Under the pieces are notes generated by a model, which searched no databases, was not told the origin of the DNA, and saw nothing but the letters and a program-made list of their open reading frames with translations. A stretch of DNA of 64,000 nt from Fontisphaera persica (GTDB taxonomy: Bacteria > Verrucomicrobiota > Verrucomicrobiia > Limisphaerales > Fontisphaeraceae), in contig NZ_CP116615.1 in assembly GCF_024832785.1 (NCBI RefSeq), positions 3,224,001 to 3,288,000 of the forward strand, given 5' to 3'. Made by a program: the position numbers and the translations under genes. Positions 50,891 through 58,354 of this stretch are shown piece after piece. Each line of letters opens with the position of its first letter. Within the stretch, counting starts at the first letter, position 1.

Positions 50891-51472
50891 ATGTCATTGG
50901 AATCCGCACTCGAATCCTATCCCAAGACCCTGAAAACCAAAGCCGGTTTGAAAATTGTGGTGCGTCCGCTGGTGGCCGCTGATGCGCGGGCGTTGGCGGA
51001 ATTTTTCCGGGCGCTGCCGCAGGAGGAGCTGATGTTTCTCAAGGAGCGGCTGCATGACCCGGCGGTGCTTAAAACGTGGTGCAAACGCCTCGACTACCAT
51101 CAAAACCTTCCCCTGCTTGCCTTTCAGGACAAGCAACTGGTGGGGGTGGTCATCCTGCACCAGGAACAAGGCGGCTGGAAACGCCACATTGGCCACATCA
51201 ATGTGTATGTGCATCCGCAACAACGCGGCCAGGGCATCGGTCGGCTGCTGATTTCCGAGATTATTGACCTGGCCCGCCGCGCCGGCCTGGAGCGGCTGGA
51301 GGCGGAGTTCTTCGGCGCCCAGGAGAATGCCATGAAGTTGTTTGGCCTGATGGGATTCAGCAACCTGCTTTCCCTGCCGGAGTACGTCAAGGACATGCAG
51401 GCCAACCCGCATGATTACATCATGATGGGCATCAAGCTGAGCACCGAGGAAGAATACGCCGGCATGGGTTGA
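50891..51472 (+). CDS. GNAT-family N-acetyltransferase
   Basis: A 193-residue enzyme with the GNAT fold: IVVRPLVAADARALAEFFRAL at the start and the acetyl-CoA-binding motif A VYVHPQQRGQGIGRLLISEI with its Q/RGxGIG core. The C-terminal NAMKLFGLMGFSN is also typical. It transfers acetyl groups from acetyl-CoA to an amine; the acceptor is unknown. The gene starts 3 bases after the previous stop. Confidence 0.88.
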   Translation: MSLESALESYPKTLKTKAGLKIVVRPLVAADARALAEFFRALPQEELMFLKERLHDPAVLKTWCKRLDYHQNLPLLAFQDKQLVGVVILHQEQGGWKRHIGHINVYVHPQQRGQGIGRLLISEIIDLARRAGLERLEAEFFGAQENAMKLFGLMGFSNLLSLPEYVKDMQANPHDYIMMGIKLSTEEEYAGMG

Positions 51473-51488
51473 GGCCGGCCCCCGCGAC

Positions 51489-51764
51489 ATGGCCCCGGAA
51501 ATTTGCCCCGAGTGCGGCGCCGTGGTTCCTCCCGGCGCCGCCTGCTGCCCGGAGTGTGGCGCGGATGAACAAACCGGCTGGAGCGCGCGAGCCCAGGCTC
51601 AGCGCCTGGGCATCCCGGACGAGGAATTCGATTACGATGCCTACGTCCAAGAGGAGTTTGGGCGGGAAGAGGAATCCAAGGTGCGCCCGCGGGGCATTGC
51701 GTGGTACTGGTGGGCGGTGGCCATTGTCCTGATTCTGGTGTTGCTCAGCCGGCTTTTTGCCTGA
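51489..51764 (+). CDS. Small tail-anchored zinc-ribbon protein
   Basis: A 91-residue protein with two zinc knuckles (EICPECGAVVPPG and CCPECGADEQTGW), a short acidic linker (DEEFDYDAYVQEEF) and a C-terminal transmembrane helix (WYWWAVAIVLILVLLSRLF). The architecture is common in bacteria as an adaptor in membrane-associated regulation. It is 16 bases from the GNAT gene and probably part of the same operon. The function is unknown. Confidence 0.75.
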   Translation: MAPEICPECGAVVPPGAACCPECGADEQTGWSARAQAQRLGIPDEEFDYDAYVQEEFGREEESKVRPRGIAWYWWAVAIVLILVLLSRLFA

Positions 51765-51838
51765 ACCGGCACAGCGGTAATATTATTGGCGGCGCAGGGC
51801 CCGCCGCCCCACCGCGGCCAACAGTCAATGGATTGCGC

Positions 51839-52786
51839 ATGGGCTTGATGCGATGGTTCTGGCTGGGCTTCTGGCAGGCGTGGGAAGCCCTGCGTCGGAA
51901 GGGGCGCCGCTCCGCGCGCGAAGCCGCCCCGCGTCCGGCGCCTGATTCAGGCACTTCCGATGCGGAAATCAAGGATGTCGTGGTGCTCAAACTCAAGGCG
52001 GCCGCCGAGCGCGGCGATGCCCAGGCCCAAGTGGATTTGGGTATTTGCTACTTCAACGGTGACGGAGTCCCCGTGAATTACCGCGAGGCCGCCCAATGGT
52101 TTCGCCGCGCCGCCGAGCAGGGGCATCCGGTGGGCGAGGTTAACCTGGGCATTTGCTACGCCAACGGCCAGGGGGTGCGCCAGGATTACGCCGAGGCCGT
52201 CGCCTGGTTCCGCCGGGCCGCGGTGCAGGGTGATACCCGGGCCATGGTCAGCCTGGGGGTATGTTACCAGAATGGCCAGGGTGTATTGCGGAATGAAACC
52301 GAGGCCGTCCAATGGTTTCAGGCGGCGGCCGCCAGGAATTATCCCCCCGGCCTGGTCAGCCTGGCGGCGTGTTACCAGGCCGGCCGCGGCGTGCCGGTGA
52401 ATGAAACGCGCGCTTTTGAATTGTTTTTACAGGCGGCTGAAACCGGTCAGGCGGTGGCGCAGTATGAAGTGAGCCGCTGTTGGGAAACCGGCAGCGGCAC
52501 GCGCAAAGACCCTGCTCAGGCCGCGCAATGGTGTCTCAAAGCGGCCCTGCAAGGGTTGGGGCAGGCCCAGCATCAAATCGGCCTCTGGTACTGGGAGGGC
52601 TGGGGCGTGCCGCAGGACCTTGTCGAGGCCGCCCGCTGGCTCATGGTGGCCGCTGAGCATGGCGACCCCGCCGCCGTGGCGGATTGGGAAGCGTTGAAAT
52701 CCCAGCTTACCGCCGAGCAAAAGGAAGAAGCCCTCCGCCGGAAGACCGTCTGGCAACAAACAGTGGCCGGGCCGGCCTCTCCTTAA
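51839..52786 (+). CDS. Sel1-repeat protein
   Basis: The 315-residue protein has at least six Sel1-like (SLR) repeats of 36 residues, for example AQVDLGICYFNGDGVPVNYREAAQWFRRAAEQG and the next unit starting VNLGICYANGQGV. Sel1 repeats form solenoids for protein-protein contacts and often act in signalling or envelope processes. The N-terminus MGLMRWFWLGFWQAW could be a short membrane-associated helix. ATG 51839 avoids an upstream frame that overlaps the zinc-ribbon gene. It is the last gene of this plus-strand run. Confidence 0.85.
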   Translation: MGLMRWFWLGFWQAWEALRRKGRRSAREAAPRPAPDSGTSDAEIKDVVVLKLKAAAERGDAQAQVDLGICYFNGDGVPVNYREAAQWFRRAAEQGHPVGEVNLGICYANGQGVRQDYAEAVAWFRRAAVQGDTRAMVSLGVCYQNGQGVLRNETEAVQWFQAAAARNYPPGLVSLAACYQAGRGVPVNETRAFELFLQAAETGQAVAQYEVSRCWETGSGTRKDPAQAAQWCLKAALQGLGQAQHQIGLWYWEGWGVPQDLVEAARWLMVAAEHGDPAAVADWEALKSQLTAEQKEEALRRKTVWQQTVAGPASP

Positions 52787-52820
52787 GTCACCACGAAGGC
52801 CTGGCTCAAATCAACATCCT

Positions 52821-54254
52821 TTATTTTACCACCAGCTCGGCTTCGTGAAACTCCTTCTCCGTAGCCGGTTGGGGCCAGACCCAATCCGGGGCATGTTCAA
52901 GCGAGCGCTCGCCGGAGCGTCCCCCGTCATCCCTGCCATCTGCGCCAATCGAGTAAAGCGTGAATCGGCCGTCGGCCTCCAGACGGTAGCGGAGCGGTTG
53001 TCTATCCACCGGGTCCAGCGGCACGGCTGGCAAAAATGCCGGGGTCAACTCGGCCAGCGAGCGAGGATAGGCGCCGTATTTGCGCTGGTAACGTGCCAGC
53101 GCCAGGGCGGCTACCGTCAGCCGCCGTTGCGCCTCCACCTGCACCACGGTGGTTAAAATTTTCTGATAGGCTTTGTGCAAAAAGAGGCCATATTGATGGG
53201 AAGGTAAAATGCAACGCTGTTTGGCGCCGGCCTGCTTTTCGCCCAAGGCCAGCCAGGGCGGGCTGGCCTCCTGCCAGGACTGCCCGTTCTGCATTTTCTG
53301 GAGGGCATCCCGAGCGCCCTCCGCCAGTTTCAATTCCGCCAGTTCCATGGTATAAGAGGAGAACAGCGGCCAATAAATACCTGTGTCCAACGCGATGACT
53401 GGCCTGCTAAAGTGGAGATACTCACTAAAATCGCAACAAATAAATCCTTGGCGTCGCTCGCGAAGCTGGGCGTATAGCAAGGGATTAAAAGCCATTCCGG
53501 CTGAGAAAGCCTGAAGCGCCGGACGCAGGACTTCCACTTTTTCCCATTGCGCCTGCCAGGCGGATAACTCGTCGTAGGTGGTTTCGGGGTGTTGAATGCC
53601 ATCCCAGGTCAGCCCTTGCAAAAGGGCCAGGAGGTTCAGGCGAACCTGTTGGGAGACTATCAGGCGTTCTTCGCGCAAGGATTCAACCAGTTGCCACAAC
53701 GCCAGGAGGTTGGTGTGGGCCAGATGCATCTGTTGCCTGCACCAGGCGCGCTCGGTATCCAAACAAAAACCTTCAAACACTCTTTTTACGCGCGACAAAT
53801 GAGTCAATTCCACGAGATAAGTATTGGTGCGCAGCGGAAAGTTCAGCTCGCTCGAGAGCAGGATTTGTCGCAATTGGGCAAGGGTGACTTCGTTGCTGGC
53901 CAGCTCGCTGCACGCGGCCTCCCAGTCGCTCTCGGTGCGTTGCCCAATCCATTCCGCGTATCGCCACACCGGCACGGCCCGGCCGTTGCTCAAGTCACCG
54001 CGAGGCACCCAATAGAACACAGGGGGGTCGAATCTCCATGCCAAATTCAGGAAAGCGGAAGCAGCATTGGAGGTTCCAGACGGGGGCGAGGCATGGTCCC
54101 GCCAAAAGTCCAGTCGTTCGCCTTTCTCACGGAGCAGGGCATAATAAGCGGCCACTTTATGTTTCAAATGGAAATGAATCCCGACCGGTACCCCGAGGAA
54201 GACCAGCACCAAAACGAGGGAGGCCAAACTCCAGCGAGTAAGTCGTACTTTCAT
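52821..54254 (-). CDS. Membrane-anchored protein with C-terminal prepilin-like segment, unknown
   Basis: A 477-residue protein with an N-terminal transmembrane helix (LTRWSLASLVLVLVFLGVPVGIHFHL) and a large extracytoplasmic helical domain. The C-terminal 80 residues read AALALARYQRKYGAYPRSLAELTPAFLPAVPLDP and YRLEADGRFTLYSIGADGRDDGG. This is a motif widespread in Planctomycetes and Verrucomicrobia proteins and resembles the C-terminal region of GspG-type pseudopilins. ATG 54254 puts the membrane helix at the N-terminus; a longer frame upstream is not protein-like. It follows the pectate lyase gene on the same strand by 83 bases. Function unknown. Confidence 0.7.
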   Translation of the reverse strand: MKVRLTRWSLASLVLVLVFLGVPVGIHFHLKHKVAAYYALLREKGERLDFWRDHASPPSGTSNAASAFLNLAWRFDPPVFYWVPRGDLSNGRAVPVWRYAEWIGQRTESDWEAACSELASNEVTLAQLRQILLSSELNFPLRTNTYLVELTHLSRVKRVFEGFCLDTERAWCRQQMHLAHTNLLALWQLVESLREERLIVSQQVRLNLLALLQGLTWDGIQHPETTYDELSAWQAQWEKVEVLRPALQAFSAGMAFNPLLYAQLRERRQGFICCDFSEYLHFSRPVIALDTGIYWPLFSSYTMELAELKLAEGARDALQKMQNGQSWQEASPPWLALGEKQAGAKQRCILPSHQYGLFLHKAYQKILTTVVQVEAQRRLTVAALALARYQRKYGAYPRSLAELTPAFLPAVPLDPVDRQPLRYRLEADGRFTLYSIGADGRDDGGRSGERSLEHAPDWVWPQPATEKEFHEAELVVK

Positions 54255-54337
54255 GCCCTCATAAATAAACCTACTGCTAGCGGCGCCTGCAGTCGAGTAA
54301 AAACAGCCAGACCCACCCGGCCCGATGGGGCGGAGGG

Positions 54338-55393
54338 TTACCTTCCCAACCGTTTTTTCCAGGCCGGGTATTCGTCTTTGAGGAGTTTTTGCGGCCAGGT
54401 GCCGTACCAGGCGTAGCCATTGCGCCGCTCGTGGCCAATTTCCGCCAGCGTGTATTTCACCACGCCATCGCGATCGCAGAAAATGGGGCGGTCGGTGCCC
54501 AGCTCGTAAAACCGCGCCCACAAGGGCGGCGCTGACGGGTCCGTCTGCACCACACGGTCTTTTCCGCCGGGCTGGGAGGGGTCTTTGATTTCCACCACCT
54601 TGAGGCCGCGGATTTGCACCTTCTCCAGCCACGCCACCGCGGCATCCACGGCGCGAATCACCTCCGGCGGCGGTTTCTCCAAACTCATCAGCAGCCGCAC
54701 CAAACCCACCGATTCGCAGCCGCTGAGCGAAACCGGCTCAAAGCTGCGCGCCGGGCGCGGCTGAAAATCCACCTCGTCATGCTGGGCGCACCAGGCCGTC
54801 AACTCACCGTTCACCCGTACCTGGCATTGGAGGATGCACTGGATGCCGCGGTCAAACGCAGCGCGGGCGGCCTGGCGGCGTGATTCATCGAGAAAGCCAT
54901 ACTGCGGCGCCGTCCAGGTTTCGCGCAGAAATTCCATGAGCCGCACCATGGCATGGTCATTGAAGGTAATGTGCCGGTGGTATTGCGGACCGGGCGGATA
55001 AAACTGCGGCCATCCGCCGTTCGGGTATTGGGCCTTGAGGAGGTAATCCAGTCCGCGCTCGAAGGCCTGGCGGCAGGCAGGCTCGCCGGTGGCGGCCACC
55101 CTCCGCGCCAGAAAGCGCAGTTCATCCGTGGTGGCGCCGTTGTCGAAGGTGGGCTTCAGGCTTTCCGGCTTGCCGGTGTATTTCTTGGCAGCCGTGGCGG
55201 TGTTTTTGGGCCAGCCCCCCAGCGGGGATTGATACGAAAGGATGTTCGCGGTCACCCGGTCGGCCTCTTCACTTTTCCACCACTCGGGAGGGCGTTGGAG
55301 AAAATTCGCGGCACGCTGGGCCGGCGAAGGGAAGGCCCAAAACAGCCACAACATCGCCGACAGCCAAAGGCCCGTTGCAAACGTTGGTGTCAT
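54338..55393 (-). CDS. Secreted pectate lyase, family PL10 type
   Basis: A 351-residue protein with a signal peptide (WLSAMLWLFWAFPSPAQ). The alpha/alpha-toroid of PL10 is recognisable by SPLGGWPKNTATA, TFDNGATTDELRFLAR, LLKAQYPNGGWPQFYPPG, ITFNDHAMVRLMEFL, LTAWCAQHDEV and PLWARFYELGTDRPIF; the DHAM Asp and the RFYE Arg correspond to catalytic-site positions in Pel10A. It cleaves polygalacturonate by beta-elimination. The start at 55393 fits the signal peptide. It is divergent from thiD. Confidence 0.88.
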   Translation of the reverse strand: MTPTFATGLWLSAMLWLFWAFPSPAQRAANFLQRPPEWWKSEEADRVTANILSYQSPLGGWPKNTATAAKKYTGKPESLKPTFDNGATTDELRFLARRVAATGEPACRQAFERGLDYLLKAQYPNGGWPQFYPPGPQYHRHITFNDHAMVRLMEFLRETWTAPQYGFLDESRRQAARAAFDRGIQCILQCQVRVNGELTAWCAQHDEVDFQPRPARSFEPVSLSGCESVGLVRLLMSLEKPPPEVIRAVDAAVAWLEKVQIRGLKVVEIKDPSQPGGKDRVVQTDPSAPPLWARFYELGTDRPIFCDRDGVVKYTLAEIGHERRNGYAWYGTWPQKLLKDEYPAWKKRLGR

Positions 55394-55485
55394 TACGCAG
55401 GAAGATAAAACAAACTGGGCAATAAATCCATGCCCTTTCCTCGCCCGTGCTTGCCGGGCGGGCAGGGGCCGCTTATCTTGCGCGC

Positions 55486-56364
55486 ATGACTGCACGACAA
55501 CGTGTGCCGGTGGCGCTGACCATTGCCGGCTCGGACAGCGGGGGTGGGGCGGGCATTCAGGCGGATTTGCACACTTTTGCCGCCCTGGGGGTGCATGGCA
55601 CCACGGCCATCACCTGCTTGACGGCTCAAAATCCGCGGGAAGTCAAAGGCGTGCATCCCGTGCCTGCCGCCTTTTTGCAGCAACAGCTCGCCGCGGTGTT
55701 TGCGGAGCTGCGGCCGGCCGCCATCAAAACCGGCATGCTTTATTCCCGCCCGTTAATCGAAGCGGCGGTGGAGTTTCTGGCGGCGCAAAAAAATCGCCCG
55801 CCGCTGGTGGTGGACCCGGTCATGATTGCCACTTCCGGCGCGGCGCTGCTGCGGCCGGAGGCGGTCCGCGCCTTGCAGGAGCATTTGTTGCCGCTGGCGC
55901 AGGTCATCACCCCCAACGCCCCGGAGGCGGCGGCGCTGGCGGGCGTGCCGGTGGAATCGGTGGAGGACCTCCGGGCAGTGGCGCGCCGGTTGCAGGAGCG
56001 CCACGGCTGCGCGGTGCTGGTCAAAGGCGGCCACCTGCGCGGATTGAAAGTGGCGGTGGACGTGTTGTTTGACGGGCGGGAGGAGTGGTTGCTGGAGGCG
56101 CCCCGTGTGCCCGGCGTGTCCACCCACGGCACCGGCTGCACGTATTCCGCTGCCATCACGGCGGGGTTGGCGCGGGGTTTGCCGTTGCTGGAAGCGGTGG
56201 GGCAGGCCAAGCAATTCATTTCGCAGGCCATCGCGCACAGCCGGCGCATTGGGCGGCATCAGGCGCTGGCGTGGGGGGCGGCGCGTGGCGGGCTTCGCCC
56301 GCGGGCCGCGCGCTGCGGATGCGCACACCCGGCTTGTCATTGCGGCCAAGGTGGGGTTTATTAG
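55486..56364 (+). CDS. thiD: Hydroxymethylpyrimidine/phosphomethylpyrimidine kinase
   Basis: ThiD phosphorylates HMP and HMP-P in thiamine synthesis. The 292-residue ribokinase-fold protein has LTIAGSDSGGGAGIQADLHTF at the start, VVDPVMIATSG, ITPNAPEAAALAG and the C-terminal active-site motif THGTGCTYSAAITAGLARG. After FISQAIAHSRRIG the usual short ending (GPVNHF-like) is missing; an arginine- and cysteine-rich tail of about 40 residues continues instead, perhaps a relic of a frameshift. Its TAG stop overlaps the AGGAGG ribosome-binding site of the next gene, so the two are translationally linked. No other thi genes are near. Confidence 0.9.
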   Translation: MTARQRVPVALTIAGSDSGGGAGIQADLHTFAALGVHGTTAITCLTAQNPREVKGVHPVPAAFLQQQLAAVFAELRPAAIKTGMLYSRPLIEAAVEFLAAQKNRPPLVVDPVMIATSGAALLRPEAVRALQEHLLPLAQVITPNAPEAAALAGVPVESVEDLRAVARRLQERHGCAVLVKGGHLRGLKVAVDVLFDGREEWLLEAPRVPGVSTHGTGCTYSAAITAGLARGLPLLEAVGQAKQFISQAIAHSRRIGRHQALAWGAARGGLRPRAARCGCAHPACHCGQGGVY

Positions 56365-56368
56365 GAGG
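56363..56368 (+). promoter_or_regulatory. Strong Shine-Dalgarno sequence overlapping the thiD stop codon
   Basis: AGGAGG five bases before the ATG at 56374; its first two bases belong to the thiD TAG. This couples translation of the first cysteine-motif gene to thiD. Confidence 0.7.
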
Positions 56369-56373
56369 GTCAA

Positions 56374-57066
56374 ATGAACGTCGAATACACATTCACCATG
56401 AGCGATGGCGCGACCCATCGCTTCACGGTGAACGTGGACCGTCCCTGCGCCCAGGCCGACCCCGCCAAGCCGCCCCCGGCATGGACGGCGCTGGAATATC
56501 ACCAATGCCGCAACTGCCCGTTGCGCCGCGAAACCCATCCGCATTGTCCGGTGGCGCTGGATTTGCAGGAAATCACCGAGCGTTTCCAGGCCGTGCATGC
56601 GCTGGACTCTGTGACCGTGGAGGTGCGCACGCCGGAACGCACTTACATCAAGTACTGTGACGTTCAGACGGGACTGCGGGCGCTGCTGGGGCTGGTCATG
56701 GCCTCCAGCGGCTGCCCCATCACCAGCCGGCTCAAAGCGCTCAGCTATTATCACCTGCCTTTTGCCAACGCCGAGGAAACGCTCTTTCGCGCCGTGGCCG
56801 CCCACTTGTTGCAGCAGTATTTCGTCCAAAAAGCCGGCGGGAAACCGGACCTCGAACTGAAGTCCCTCCGCCAGCTCTACGAGGACCTCCGGCTGGTCAA
56901 CACCGATTTCGAGGCGCGCCTGCGCGCCGCCAATCATCAGGACTCGAACCTGGCCGCCATCATTGCGCTCAACTTCCTCAGCGCCGCAGTCACCTGCTCG
57001 CTGGATGAGGCGCTGGCCCGGCTCAAGCCCCGTTTTGCGGGGGTGTTCGAGCCGGCGAAGCCATGA
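56374..57066 (+). CDS. Cysteine-motif protein, first of a tandem paralogous pair, unknown family
   Basis: A 230-residue cytoplasmic protein. The N-terminal beta hairpin (VEYTFTMSDGATHRFTVNV) is followed by a Cx2Cx9C motif (QCRNCPLRRETHPHCPVALDL), then VEVRTPERTYIKYCDVQTG and a helical domain with LRALLGLVMASSGCP, HLPFANAEETLFRAVAAHLL and ALNFLSAAVTCSLDEAL. Five cysteines are conserved with the next gene, which suggests a metal or disulfide site. A database name such as DUF6901 might apply but I am not certain. Starts five bases after AGGAGG and is linked to thiD. Confidence 0.75.
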   Translation: MNVEYTFTMSDGATHRFTVNVDRPCAQADPAKPPPAWTALEYHQCRNCPLRRETHPHCPVALDLQEITERFQAVHALDSVTVEVRTPERTYIKYCDVQTGLRALLGLVMASSGCPITSRLKALSYYHLPFANAEETLFRAVAAHLLQQYFVQKAGGKPDLELKSLRQLYEDLRLVNTDFEARLRAANHQDSNLAAIIALNFLSAAVTCSLDEALARLKPRFAGVFEPAKP

Positions 57067-57740
57067 CCATCACCTACACCTTCACCCTGCAGAGCGGCGA
57101 AGTGCATCAATTTGACGTGCACCTCGAGCGCGGCATGCCACCGGCCCATCCGAACCGCGCTTATGCCCCGTGGACGCGCCTGGAGTTCCAGCAATGCACC
57201 AACTGCCCGCTCAAAAGCGACCGTTTTCCCTACTGTCCCACCGCGGTGGATTTGGAGCAAATCGCCCACCGTTTCAGCAGCATCAAGTCCTTTGAAAAAG
57301 CGCGGGTGGAAGTGCGCACACCCGACCGCACCTACACCAAGCATTGCGATGTGCAAACCGGCCTGCGCGCCCTGTTGGGCCTGATTATGGCCACCAGCGC
57401 CTGCCCCATCTCCTCCCAGCTCAAGGGCCTGGCCCATTACCACCTGCCGTTTGCGAGCATTGAGGAAACGCTCTTTCGCGTCGTCGGCGCTTATCTCATC
57501 AAACAGTATTTCGTCCAGCAGGCCGGCGGCCAGCCGGATTGGACGCTGGCCAGCCTGGACCGTTATTACCGCGACCTGCAGGAACTCAACACCTGCTTCA
57601 AAGGCCGTCTGGATGCCGCCAGCGATAAAGATGCCAACCTCAACGCGATTTGTTCGCTGAATTTCCTGTCCATCGCCGTGGCCAGCGGCGTGGAAGACCA
57701 GCTCGACCGCCTCCAACCGCGCTTTTTTGGGGGCGGTTGA
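57063..57740 (+). CDS. Cysteine-motif protein, second of the tandem pair
   Basis: A 225-residue paralogue of the previous product, colinear along its whole length: ITYTFTLQSGEVHQFDVHL, QCTNCPLKSDRFPYCPTAVDL (Cx2Cx9C), VEVRTPDRTYTKHCDVQTG, LRALLGLIMATSACP and HLPFASIEETLFRVVGAYLI. It overlaps the first gene by the ATGA at 57063-57066, so translation is coupled. A recent tandem duplication with moderate divergence suggests the two proteins have distinct but related jobs, perhaps as a heterodimer. A 231-base gap follows with no clear element. Confidence 0.75.
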   Translation: MTITYTFTLQSGEVHQFDVHLERGMPPAHPNRAYAPWTRLEFQQCTNCPLKSDRFPYCPTAVDLEQIAHRFSSIKSFEKARVEVRTPDRTYTKHCDVQTGLRALLGLIMATSACPISSQLKGLAHYHLPFASIEETLFRVVGAYLIKQYFVQQAGGQPDWTLASLDRYYRDLQELNTCFKGRLDAASDKDANLNAICSLNFLSIAVASGVEDQLDRLQPRFFGGG

Positions 57741-57971
57741 CTATTCATCTTTCCCCCTAACGGTGCTGGGGAAGCGCACCTTGGGAAACAGCAGCGTAGG
57801 CCCATGGTTTTCCCTGAACGGCTGCTTATTCCGGCTTTTCGTCATATTGTCTTCTAACCAGGCTGGGTGAAGCAAAGAAAAGGAAAAAAACGCGCCGCAG
57901 TTGCGGCCGACAAACCGGGCGGGCTGAAGGGTGGGAAAGCGTAATGCGGCAAGTGGACAGCTAGGCATGAG

Positions 57972-58289
57972 ATGACAACCTCTCTTGCCAGCGGGGGTGC
58001 CGAATCACGGGTTTTCGTGGAAGTGCGGGATTTGATTTTAGCGGCGCGCCAGACCGTGGCTCGGGGGGTGAACGCCGCGCTGGTGCTCCTTTATTGGAAA
58101 GTTGGCGACCGAATCCGAAGGGAAATCTTGAAAGAGAAGCGGGCCGAAGAAAAGCTGACGCCCGACCTGGTTTTCCGCGACCCTTGCTTTCTCGATTTCC
58201 TCGGGCGGAGGGGCGCTTATTCGGAGAAGGACCTGGAAACGGCCATTCACAGGAAGAGCATCAGCTTAAAGGGCGCACCGGATTTTTGA
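57972..58289 (+). pseudogene. Remnant of a DUF1016/YhcG-type PD-(D/E)XK nuclease gene
   Basis: The 105-codon frame joins two separate pieces of DUF1016 proteins: the N-terminal helical part (RDLILAARQTVARGV, LLYWKVGDRIRREILKEKRAEEK) and the start of the nuclease part (FRDPCFLDFLGRRGAYSEKDLETAI). Roughly 90 residues that lie between these pieces in intact members are missing, and the nuclease active site that should follow is replaced by ISLKGAPDF and a stop. Full-length members have about 350 residues. It looks like a decayed gene with an internal deletion; such genes often travel with mobile or defence islands. Confidence 0.7.
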
Positions 58290-58354
58290 ACGGTGGTGGC
58301 AAGCTCCCTCTCCCCCCTCTTGCTCCTCCCTCACCGTTATGCTCCAATAACCCC

